From NCBI GenBank assembly GCA_049323755.1, contig JBMOPE010000004.1:1-64000 (forward strand): a stretch of 64,000 nt of DNA. The letters are read 5' to 3'. The first letter of the stretch is position 1. Each line of letters starts with the position of its first letter. The position numbers and the translations under genes are program-made. Of the stretch, positions 49,560 through 57,151 are shown piece after piece. The stretch comes from BRHc4a sp049323755 (GTDB taxonomy: Bacteria > Bacillota > Desulfotomaculia > Desulfotomaculales > Desulfocucumaceae). The notes below the pieces were generated by a model. It ran no database searches. It had not been told where the DNA came from and saw nothing but the letters and a program-made list of their open reading frames with translations.

Positions 49560-49985
49560 GTGTTTAGAAATCCTGATGACAATATTCTTAAATCCATATT
49601 GAAAAAATCAAAAAATATAGCAGTTGTTGGGCTATCGGAAAACAGTGAGAGGGATAGCTACCGTGTTGCAGAGTATTTGCTGAAAAATGGATACAGGATT
49701 ATACCGGTGAATCCCAATGCTGAAAATATACTGGGACAGAAGTCATATAAGGACCTGGCATCTGTACCTTATAAAGTGGACATTGTCAACGTATTCAGAA
49801 GAAGTGAACACCTTCCGTCAATTGTAGAAGAGGCAGCAGGAATAAAGCCGGAATGCATATGGGCGCAGCTGGGTGTTGTACACGGGGAGGCTGCCGAGTA
49901 CGCAGAAAAGAAAGGTGTTCATGTGGTAATGGATTTGTGTATAAAGGTGGAGCACCAGAGACTTTTTGGGGAAAGAAATCAATGA
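49560..49985 (+). CDS. CoA-binding domain protein (YccU-like)
   Basis: The 141-aa single Rossmann domain has KNIAVVGLSENSERDSYRVAEYL, YRIIPVNPNAENILGQKSY, the middle VDIVNVFRRSEHLPSIVEEA and a C-terminal GVHVVMDLCIKVEHQRL. This is the short CoA_binding_2 family with a conserved Cys near the end. The physiological role is unclear. The GTG at 49560 follows AAGGAGAG. The stop overlaps the nth start (ATGA), so the two are coupled. Confidence 0.88.
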   Translation: MFRNPDDNILKSILKKSKNIAVVGLSENSERDSYRVAEYLLKNGYRIIPVNPNAENILGQKSYKDLASVPYKVDIVNVFRRSEHLPSIVEEAAGIKPECIWAQLGVVHGEAAEYAEKKGVHVVMDLCIKVEHQRLFGERNQ

Positions 49986-50632
49986 AAAAGAACAAATTAA
50001 CTGCAAAAAGAAAAAAAATACTGGAAAAGCTTTCGGAATTGTACCCTGATGCCAGTACAGAGCTGGAATACAGCGATAATTTTGAACTTCTCATTGCTGT
50101 TATGCTATCAGCCCAGTGCACCGATAAACAGGTTAACAAAATTACCTCAGGCCTCTTTAAAAAATATAAAAGCCCTGAGGATATCGCAAAACTTAGCTGG
50201 GAAGATTTGGCCGAAGAAATAAAGGGCTGCGGGCTGTACAGGAATAAAAGCAAAAACATAGTAAACACCAGCAGGATACTGGTAGACAAGTATAATTCGG
50301 TTGTTCCTGAAAACAGGGAGGACCTGGAGTCCCTGCCGGGAGTAGGGAGGAAAACAGCAAATGTGGTCATGAGTGTAGCCTTTGGCTGCCCTGTTATGCC
50401 TGTGGATACACATGTTTTCAGGGTATCCAGAAGGCTTGGGCTCTCTGCCGGAAAAAACCCGGTGGAGGTGGAAAATGATTTACAGATGTCTATCCCCACG
50501 GAACTGATGGGAGCGATGCACCACTGCCTGATATTACACGGCAGAAGGCTTTGCAGGGCCAGAAATCCCCACTGCGGGGAATGCGGACTGTCTGAACTAT
50601 GCACCGGAAAAGAAGGAGACAGCAAACAGTAG
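49982..50632 (+). CDS. nth: Endonuclease III
   Basis: A bifunctional DNA glycosylase/AP lyase for oxidised pyrimidines. The 216-aa protein shows LIAVMLSAQCTDKQVN, the helix-hairpin-helix LPGVGRKTANVV with the catalytic Lys, PVDTHVFRVSRRLG with the catalytic Asp, and the [4Fe-4S] Cys cluster CRARNPHCGECGLSELC. The start is at the ATG at 49982, overlapping the CoA-binding gene. Its stop codon lies inside the left arm of the ACAGGAG repeat. Confidence 0.96.
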   Translation: MKKNKLTAKRKKILEKLSELYPDASTELEYSDNFELLIAVMLSAQCTDKQVNKITSGLFKKYKSPEDIAKLSWEDLAEEIKGCGLYRNKSKNIVNTSRILVDKYNSVVPENREDLESLPGVGRKTANVVMSVAFGCPVMPVDTHVFRVSRRLGLSAGKNPVEVENDLQMSIPTELMGAMHHCLILHGRRLCRARNPHCGECGLSELCTGKEGDSKQ

Positions 50633-50820
50633 ACAGGAGACAGGAGATAAACATCCGGGCAATTAAAAGCAGCTGCAAAACAGGATGATTACTCAGTTCC
50701 TATAAAGCCACATGGCACACAGACGATCACATAGAGTAACATTAGTATTTTTGTAAGCCAAATTAACCGGCCCAGAAATGTTATCATTCAGTAATGCTTG
50801 GATCTCCTGTCTCCTGTATT
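50625..50820 (+). repeat. ACAGGAG heptad fold-back repeat, copy 2
   Basis: The left arm (50625-50648) reads ACAGTAG ACAGGAG ACAGGAG and overlaps the nth stop codon (50630-50632). The right arm (50803-50820) is TCTCCTGTCTCCTGTATT. The centre is 150 nt of unique sequence. Confidence 0.75.
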
Positions 50821-50844
50821 CTTGTTTTGAAGGGTTGATCTTAT

Positions 50845-51303
50845 ATGAGAATAGTGCTGGTGGAACCGGAAATTCCCGCTAATACCGGGAATATATCGAG
50901 GACTTGCGCGGTGACCGGATCGGAGCTTCACCTTATAAAGCCCCTTGGTTTTTCTATTGATGACAGGCAGCTAAAAAGGGCCGGGCTGGATTACTGGCGC
51001 CATCTGAGTGTTTATGTACATGACAGCTTTGAAGAGCTTAGAAAAGAATACCCCGCCGGGAGGTTTTATTATATTTCCACCAGGGGAAAAAAATGTTACA
51101 CAGACATAAAATTCGCTGAAGACGACTTCCTTGTTTTCGGCAAGGAGACGGCAGGACTTCCTGATGAAATATTAAGGTACAACGAGCAGTTCACCCTGAG
51201 AATACCAATGCTGAATGACCGCAGATCACTTAACCTGTCAAATTCCGTTGCTCTTGTTTTGTATGAGGCACTGAGACAGCAGGGATTTCAGGGTATGAAG
51301 TAG
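50845..51303 (+). CDS. trmL: tRNA (cytidine(34)-2'-O)-methyltransferase
   Basis: A SPOUT-class enzyme that methylates the wobble ribose of tRNA(Leu). The 152-aa protein begins MRIVLVEPEIPANTGNISRT. The C-terminal knot has FVFGKETAGLP-like sequence (LVFGKETAGLPDEIL), LRIPMLNDRRSLNLSNSVAL and YEALRQQ, the TrmL signatures. The ATG at 50845 has AAGGG upstream. The length is typical. Confidence 0.94.
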   Translation: MRIVLVEPEIPANTGNISRTCAVTGSELHLIKPLGFSIDDRQLKRAGLDYWRHLSVYVHDSFEELRKEYPAGRFYYISTRGKKCYTDIKFAEDDFLVFGKETAGLPDEILRYNEQFTLRIPMLNDRRSLNLSNSVALVLYEALRQQGFQGMK

Positions 51304-51394
51304 CACATAAGTTGTTGATTAAAAAAGGAAGGATTTAATTCGTAGTTAATAGAATATATGTATATTAATATTGACACTGAAAGGACTGCGGTAA

Positions 51395-52336
51395 ATGGAC
51401 ATTGGCCTTAAGGAACTAAAGGGTTTAATGGAGAGAGAGGGTTATATAAGCGAGGACTCATTGGCGGTAACGGTGTATCTTGCCCTTACCCTGAGAAAGC
51501 CACTTCTGGTGGAAGGGGCTCCGGGAGTAGGTAAAACTGAGATTGCCAAGGTTCTGGGCAGGGTGTTTAATACCGAAGTGATCAGGCTCCAGTGTTACGA
51601 AGGGCTGGATGAAAACAAGGCGCTGTACGAATGGAACTACCAGAGGCAGCTCTTAAAAATACAAATAATGAAAGATTCATGCTCCAGGGACGCCTTGGAA
51701 AAGGACCTCTTTGACGAGGAGTATCTTTTAGAGAGACCATTACTCAAGGCAATCAGGTCTGACAAAAAAGTTGTGCTGCTAATTGATGAAGTGGACAAGG
51801 TGGATGAGCCCTTTGAGGCATTTTTATTTGAATTGCTCTCAGACTTTCAGGTGTCTATTCCTGAGCTGGGGACTCTATCGGCATTAAACATTCCCATAGT
51901 GGTTCTAACCAGCAATGGGGACAGGGAGCTTTCGGACGGACTTAAAAGAAGGTGTGTCTACCTGTATATTGACTATCCGGACATTGAAAAGGAAGTCAGG
52001 ATACTGCAGATAAAAGTTCCGGAAGCTGGCGACAGGCTTCGCCGGGAGGTTGCCGCAGCGGTTAATTACATTAGATCCAACCTTGATCTAAGAAAGCAGC
52101 CCTCCATTGCCGAGACAATTGACTGGGCAAGGTCGCTAATTGCACTTGATGCGGAATCCCTGGAAGCCGAGAACTTTTCAAATTCAGTTAATCTTTTGTT
52201 AAAAAACAGGGACGACCGGAGGCAGGTATTGGAAAGTGAAGTGCTGAGAGAAATAATAAAAAACACCACCGGGGAAAATGAACACAAAAGAGAGGCGGCC
52301 TGCAACTGCCATGGCCATGGGCACTGTCACAAATAA
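51395..52336 (+). CDS. MoxR-family AAA+ ATPase
   Basis: The 313-aa protein has Walker A EGAPGVGKTEIAKVLG (about 39-54), the MoxR word LQCYEGLDENKALYEWNY, Walker B VVLLIDEVDKVDEPFEAFL and sensor residues in VVLTSNGDRELSDGLKRRC. It ends in a Cys/His tail CNCHGHGHCHK that may bind a metal. The neighbouring VWA protein makes this a MoxR-VWA pair, which in other bacteria acts as a chaperone for cofactor or metal insertion (for example CoxD/CoxE). The client is not evident here. Confidence 0.9.
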   Translation: MDIGLKELKGLMEREGYISEDSLAVTVYLALTLRKPLLVEGAPGVGKTEIAKVLGRVFNTEVIRLQCYEGLDENKALYEWNYQRQLLKIQIMKDSCSRDALEKDLFDEEYLLERPLLKAIRSDKKVVLLIDEVDKVDEPFEAFLFELLSDFQVSIPELGTLSALNIPIVVLTSNGDRELSDGLKRRCVYLYIDYPDIEKEVRILQIKVPEAGDRLRREVAAAVNYIRSNLDLRKQPSIAETIDWARSLIALDAESLEAENFSNSVNLLLKNRDDRRQVLESEVLREIIKNTTGENEHKREAACNCHGHGHCHK

Positions 52337-52362
52337 AATATAAAAATCTGGGGTGCGTTGAT

Positions 52363-53793
52363 TTGGAAATTGACCAGGTGACTGGAGTGATAGCTGAAAT
52401 TGAGAGCCAGGGAAAGGATTCTCTGGAATATAACATAACAAGATTTGCACAGATACTCAGGCACCTGGGGGTGAGGATAAGCCTGGCAGAGACGATGGAT
52501 GCAATGGCAGCCCTCTCCAAGGTTGACCTGTTGTCCCGTGATCAATTCAGGGGGGCCCTTAAGGCCTGTCTTGCAAAGAGTGGAAGGGAGGCAAGAATAT
52601 TTGACCAGGCATTTAACATTTATTTTACCCCGGCCGATCAGAAACTGGCAAGACAAAAGCTTAGGAGAGAAATGCAAAAAGAAAGAGAAAGGCTAATCTC
52701 ACAGGCGCAGCAGGAACTCTTTGAGGTGGTTGAGGACTGGCAGGAAGGTTTACCGGAGAGAATTGCCCTGACAGAAACACAGTTGGAGACATTCTCTCTT
52801 ATGCCCGAAGAAGAAAAGGAAAGAATGAAGGAAATTCTGGAAAGAATGAAGTCTAATCCGGTGAATAACCCCGGTGATCTTATAAATAGGGTTTTGCAGT
52901 CATCATTAAATTACTGGCGCTACTACATGCTTAAGAATATTCCCGAAAATGAAAGGAAAAGGAAAGATATTGAGGCCGAGCTTACAGGAGATGAAGAGCT
53001 GGATGATGTGATTCAGAGTGTGGCTGCGGAATTTTACCACAGCCCAGGCGACAGGATACTTCACCAGGATATGGAGAGTCTTGAAGATAGTGATCTCCCA
53101 AGGGTTACAGCCTTAATAGGACACCTGTCTTCACAGATGGCGTTGGGGATGAGCCGCAGGTACAAAAGAAGCACACGTGCCGTGGCAGTAGATATAAGGA
53201 GAACAGTGCGAAGAAATATAAGGTATGGCGGCATCCCCATAGACCTTAAATACAGGTCAAGGAGGAAAAAGAGGCCAAAATTTCTGCTGATATGCGATGT
53301 CTCAGCCTCAATGGCCATGTATGCCCGTTTTGTTTTGCAGTTTATTTACGGCCTGAGCAGCGCGGTGAAAGATATTGAAAGCTTTATATTTTCTGAAAAC
53401 CTTGAAAGGATAACTGAGTATTTTCAGAAACGATCGGACTTTTCCCGAAGTATGACTGAAATTATAAATAGCAGCCGGCAGTGGGGAAAATCAACTAACC
53501 TGCACGCTTCACTGAAGACCTTTAAGCAAAGTCATTGGGACGTTTTATCACCACAGACAATTGCTTTTATTGTCAGTGACACCAGAACAATTTCTCCGGA
53601 TGGCGCCGCAAGAATGCTTATGGAATTAAAGCTTAAATGCGGAGATGTTGTTTGGCTTAACACACTTCCACAAAGAGATTGGGAGAGCCACCCACAGGTA
53701 AAAATTTTTAAAAAAATTATACCAATGTATGAGTGCAACACACTTTCCCATTTGGAGAAGGCTATAAGAGCCCATGTGCTGACCAGAATATGA
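52363..53793 (+). CDS. VWA-domain CoxE-like protein
   Basis: The 476-aa protein has a long charged helical N-terminal half. The von Willebrand A domain lies in the C-terminal 180 residues: FLLICDVSASMAMYARFVLQF has the MIDAS DxSxS, and FIVSDTRTISPDGA carries the later metal-site Asp. This is the DUF58/CoxE-type partner of MoxR ATPases. The TTG at 52363 is 27 nt downstream of the MoxR gene. The pair stands alone, without CO dehydrogenase genes. Confidence 0.88.
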   Translation: MEIDQVTGVIAEIESQGKDSLEYNITRFAQILRHLGVRISLAETMDAMAALSKVDLLSRDQFRGALKACLAKSGREARIFDQAFNIYFTPADQKLARQKLRREMQKERERLISQAQQELFEVVEDWQEGLPERIALTETQLETFSLMPEEEKERMKEILERMKSNPVNNPGDLINRVLQSSLNYWRYYMLKNIPENERKRKDIEAELTGDEELDDVIQSVAAEFYHSPGDRILHQDMESLEDSDLPRVTALIGHLSSQMALGMSRRYKRSTRAVAVDIRRTVRRNIRYGGIPIDLKYRSRRKKRPKFLLICDVSASMAMYARFVLQFIYGLSSAVKDIESFIFSENLERITEYFQKRSDFSRSMTEIINSSRQWGKSTNLHASLKTFKQSHWDVLSPQTIAFIVSDTRTISPDGAARMLMELKLKCGDVVWLNTLPQRDWESHPQVKIFKKIIPMYECNTLSHLEKAIRAHVLTRI

Positions 53794-53822
53794 CGGGTAT
53801 ATAATCCGCATACAAGGAAAGG

Positions 53823-55568
53823 GTGGGATTTTTGGGAATTAAAAAACTGGATAGCACCTTACTGATTGATGAACTGTCAGCCCTGCACTCTATCCATAAT
53901 TTAGTTTTGGGCATAGACCATCAGGGACGCATCACAATATTTAACTCAGCGGCGGAAAGAATGTTCGGAATCAACGCCGAAAAGGTAATGGGACGTTTTA
54001 TAAACGATGTCATCCCCGGAACAGGGCTGATGAATGTTCTAAAAACGGGAAAGTCCCACATTGGCAGAAAGTTTATGGTGGGCAACTCACTTTATGTGGT
54101 TAACAGAACCCCTATAATGAAGGGCAACAATATAGTGGGTGCTATCGGTGTCTGCCAGGAAATAACAGAACTTCAGCACCTTGCGGAGGAACTGGAGGTG
54201 GTCAAGGAGCTGAAGGGCACTCTTCAGACCATATTTGACAGCGCCAACGATGGCTACATGGCGGTAAATAATGACGGAATAATTATAATGATAAACCAGG
54301 CCTTTGCAGAGCTTGTGGATATTCCGTCTCCGGGAATGGCCATGGGGAAACGTGTGGCCGACATTGTAAAGGAGCCGGGACTTCATGCTGTTCCCAGAAC
54401 CGGAAAGCCACACCATGGGGAAATTATCCGGATTAACGGCAGGGAAACAGTTGTTATGAGGCATCCCATCCGGAAGGGCGGAATCATTATAGGATCTTTA
54501 TGTAAGGTCATTTTCAAAGATGTCAACCAACTGGTGGGGCTGGCAGAAAAAATAAATCTGCTGAACAAAGAGCTGGACTATTACAAGAATGAGCTTGAAA
54601 GGGTCCAGGGAGCACGTTATACGGTAGATAACCTCATAGGAAGCAGCCCCGTCATGACAAAGCTGAAAGAGACCATCAGGAGGGTGGCACAGAGTCCTTC
54701 CACCGTGCTGATAAGGGGTGAGAGCGGCACAGGCAAGGAACTGCTTGCACATGCCCTGCATACAGGATCTCCACGCAGATTCAAGCAGTTTGTAAAGGTT
54801 AACTGCGCAGCTGTACCTGAGAGCCTCCTGGAGTCAGAGCTTTTTGGATACCGGGAGGGAGCATTTACCGGCGCAAGAAAGGGCGGCCAGACCGGTAAAT
54901 TTGAACAGGCCGACGGGGGCACTATATTTCTGGACGAAATAGGGGATATGCCCTTTGCGATGCAGTCAAAGCTTTTAAGGGTATTGCAGGACAAGGAGAT
55001 AGAAAGGCTTGGAGAAAACAGGCCCAGGCAGGTTGATGTAAGAGTGGTGGCAGCCTCAAACAGGCCTCTTGAGGAACTTATAAGTGAAGGACGATTTCGC
55101 CAGGACCTATATTACAGGCTGAATGTGGTTTCCCTGCACATCCCCCCTCTAAGGGAAAGAATGGAAGACATTGTTGAGCTCACAATGCATTTTAATAAAA
55201 AGTACAACATGGAGTTTGGTCTGAATGTATGTGATGTGGAAAAGGAGGTCTGGGACCTCTTTCATAATTACAACTGGCCGGGAAATGTAAGGGAGCTTGA
55301 AAATATAATTGAAAGGGCCTTTAACATGGTGGAGGGAGAGGTTATATGCCTGTCCCACCTTCCTCAGTATATGCAAAAGCTGGGAAAAGGGCCGAGAAGG
55401 AGTCCTTCCGATAAGGGACTACCTGCTCTGCTGGACCAGGTAGAGAAAGAGGCCATTATTGAAACCCTTAAGTCAACCGGGGGAAATAAAATGCAGGCCG
55501 CCAGGTCGCTAGGGATATCCAGGGCATGGCTGTATAAAAAAATGAAACAATATGGTATAAGTATTTAA
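53823..55568 (+). CDS. Sigma-54-dependent transcriptional activator with two PAS domains
   Basis: The 581-aa protein has PAS domains at about 20-115 (IHNLVLGIDHQGRITIFNSA) and 130-220 (DGYMAVNNDGIIIMINQAF). The sigma-54 AAA+ domain (about 262-490) has Walker A IRGESGTGKELLA, the sigma-54 contact loop GAFTGA, Walker B GGTIFLDEIGDMP and the R-finger region DLYYRLNVV. A Fis-type helix-turn-helix (about 545-581) closes the protein. The GTG at 53823 is close to AAGGAAAG, and a TTG at 53832 is possible. The targets and PAS ligand are unknown. No -24/-12 promoter was identified nearby by eye. Confidence 0.92.
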   Translation: MGFLGIKKLDSTLLIDELSALHSIHNLVLGIDHQGRITIFNSAAERMFGINAEKVMGRFINDVIPGTGLMNVLKTGKSHIGRKFMVGNSLYVVNRTPIMKGNNIVGAIGVCQEITELQHLAEELEVVKELKGTLQTIFDSANDGYMAVNNDGIIIMINQAFAELVDIPSPGMAMGKRVADIVKEPGLHAVPRTGKPHHGEIIRINGRETVVMRHPIRKGGIIIGSLCKVIFKDVNQLVGLAEKINLLNKELDYYKNELERVQGARYTVDNLIGSSPVMTKLKETIRRVAQSPSTVLIRGESGTGKELLAHALHTGSPRRFKQFVKVNCAAVPESLLESELFGYREGAFTGARKGGQTGKFEQADGGTIFLDEIGDMPFAMQSKLLRVLQDKEIERLGENRPRQVDVRVVAASNRPLEELISEGRFRQDLYYRLNVVSLHIPPLRERMEDIVELTMHFNKKYNMEFGLNVCDVEKEVWDLFHNYNWPGNVRELENIIERAFNMVEGEVICLSHLPQYMQKLGKGPRRSPSDKGLPALLDQVEKEAIIETLKSTGGNKMQAARSLGISRAWLYKKMKQYGISI

Positions 55569-55612
55569 TAATTTAAATGGCGAAAAAGTTGAATTTATTT
55601 GCTGAATAAGGT

Positions 55613-55650
55613 AAAATCCCCCTGTAGCATGAGACAGGGGGGATTTTTTT
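55613..55650 (+). terminator. Terminator abutting the ybaK-like start codon
   Basis: AAAATCCCCCTGT (55613-55625) pairs with ACAGGGGGGATTTT (55634-55647), with T residues to 55650. The GTG start of the next gene is at 55651. The only ribosome binding site for that gene (GGGGGGA) is inside the 3' strand of this stem. Confidence 0.85.
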
Positions 55651-56130
55651 GTGTCAGCGCCAGAGATATTGAGGGTTCAGAAATATATTGAAAGGTTTGG
55701 GCTTGGCCTGAAAGTAATGGAGCTTGATGAGAATACCGGAACGTCAGAGCTGGCGGCTGCAGCTCTGGGCGTGGAAGTGGGACAGATAGCAAAAACACTT
55801 CTTTTTTTAGCTGATGGGGAACCCATAATGGTGGTGGCCTCGGGAGATGTCAAGATAAAGAGCGGGAGACTAAAGAAATTGACAGGATCATCAAAGGTAA
55901 GAATGGCTGACCCGGACACAGTAAACAGGATAACCGGTTACAGCGTGGGAGGTGTCTGCCCTGTGGCGCTGCCGGGCAAAATAAGGATTTTGCTTGATGA
56001 CTCTATGAAAAGATTCCCTGTGGTATATGCCGCAGCGGGAACTGCAAGATCAGCGCTTCCTGTTGACATGGAACAGATAGAAATTATAACGGGCGGTGAG
56101 TGGGTAGATTTGAGCGGAGAGGTTAACTAA
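55651..56130 (+). CDS. YbaK/ProX-type aminoacyl-tRNA deacylase
   Basis: The 159-aa single-domain protein has TSELAAAALGVEVGQIAKTLLFL, VVASGDVKIKSGRLKKLTGS and GVCPVALPGKIRILLDDSM, which match the YbaK/ProX fold with its lysine in GQIAKTL. Such proteins hydrolyse mischarged tRNA (Cys-tRNA(Pro) or Ala-tRNA(Pro)). The GTG at 55651 is used because later starts would cut the family N-terminus. Its ribosome binding site is part of the preceding terminator stem. Confidence 0.88.
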   Translation: MSAPEILRVQKYIERFGLGLKVMELDENTGTSELAAAALGVEVGQIAKTLLFLADGEPIMVVASGDVKIKSGRLKKLTGSSKVRMADPDTVNRITGYSVGGVCPVALPGKIRILLDDSMKRFPVVYAAAGTARSALPVDMEQIEIITGGEWVDLSGEVN

Positions 56131-56213
56131 AAGCTTTATTAGATATAAAAAGGATTAAAATACGTAAGGCAGAATTATAAAATTTAAACAAAATTAAGAA
56201 GGTGTGAAATGGC

Positions 56214-56858
56214 TTGACCCTGAAGACTAAAGAGGAAATAATAAAACTTCCGGGACTGGAAGTGCCCTTTAATATTGTTGAAGATGTTGAAGCCCTTATA
56301 ACAGATATTGCCGATGAGGATAAAGTGCCGCTGTGGGCGGAATTATGGCCTGCCTGCAGGGGGCTTTCCAGATATATTTGGGAAAGAATGGACTTTTCAG
56401 GACAGACAGTTTTGGAACTGGGCTGCGGGCTGGGTCTGGCGGGTGTTATATCAGGACTCAAGGGAGCCAGGGTGACTTTTTCTGACTACCAGCCCGAGGC
56501 AGTCGAGATTTCCTGCCAAAACGCGGCTTTAAACGGAATTAAGGAATTTGGCGGCTATCTCGGAGACTGGAGGAATTTTACACTAAAAGACAGCTTTGAC
56601 TGGATTGTGGGATCGGACATACTGTATGACACCAAGTTTCACGGGTACCTGGCAGAGATATTCAGTCAGTGTACCGCCAGCGGGAAGGGAATACTGGTTT
56701 CACATCCCGGCAGAAAACCTACCTTTGAATTTATACAAAAATGGTGTGAGGAAACCGGCAGCACTGATGAACATACTATTGTGCCTGTATATATTGCAGA
56801 CCCAAATTTTCCTTATTACGATATTCATGTACATAAGCTGACTAAAGAGAATAATTGA
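56214..56858 (+). CDS. Class I SAM-dependent methyltransferase (METTL21/Nnt1-like)
   Basis: The 214-aa protein has VPLWAELWPACRGLSRYI, the SAM loop TVLELGCGLGLAGVISGLKG (about 65-84), VTFSDYQPEAVEISCQNAALNG and the post-motif DWIVGSDILYDTKFH. This arrangement resembles the Methyltransf_16 group of protein lysine methyltransferases. The substrate is unknown. The TTG at 56214 follows AGAAGGTG. The composite repeat begins two bases after the stop. Confidence 0.82.
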   Translation: MTLKTKEEIIKLPGLEVPFNIVEDVEALITDIADEDKVPLWAELWPACRGLSRYIWERMDFSGQTVLELGCGLGLAGVISGLKGARVTFSDYQPEAVEISCQNAALNGIKEFGGYLGDWRNFTLKDSFDWIVGSDILYDTKFHGYLAEIFSQCTASGKGILVSHPGRKPTFEFIQKWCEETGSTDEHTIVPVYIADPNFPYYDIHVHKLTKENN

Positions 56859-56859
56859 T

Positions 56860-57110
56860 GGTCGGAGGGGCTATGGGGTATTTCCAACTGGTCGGAGGAG
56901 CTATGGGGTATTCCCAATTGGTCGGAGGGGCTAAAGGGTAGTGCCTGATGGTCGGAGGAGTTAAGAGGTAGTACCTCCGGTCGGAAACCATTAAGTAATT
57001 AACCTCCGTTCTCTCCGACCAAACGGAAATGCATCTTGTCCCCTCCGACCATCCGGGAATGCATCTGGGCTCCTCCGACCAATAGGAAATGCATCTCCGG
57101 CCATTCCGAC
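56860..57110 (+). repeat. Composite fold-back element, copy 4 (B-core-A')
   Basis: B-type units start at 56860, 56890, 56920 and 56950 (exact 30-nt steps) and 56979, with words such as GGGGCTATGGGGTATTTCC. Inverted A-type units have CTCCGACC at 57013, 57043 and 57073 and a last ATTCCGAC at 57103, with GGAAATGCATCT words. The centre between 56979 and 57020 is unlike the cores of copies 1 and 2. The element is in the same orientation as copy 3. It ends 41 nt before the dnaE start codon. Confidence 0.88.
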
Positions 57111-57151
57111 AGTATTTAAAATCAGTATTAGTAGATAAAGAGGTTATTAAA

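Noticed and set aside
49853..49981. N-terminal extension of nth
   Set aside because: It overlaps the CoA-binding gene in another frame. The ATGA overlap at 49982 is the normal coupled start.
51395..53793. CO dehydrogenase maturation cluster
   Set aside because: The MoxR/VWA pair resembles CoxD/CoxE, but no coxMSL or other maturation genes lie nearby, so the name was not assigned.
57089..57151. N-terminal extension of dnaE
   Set aside because: It would translate the end of the composite element. The ATG at 57152 gives the standard PHP-domain start.
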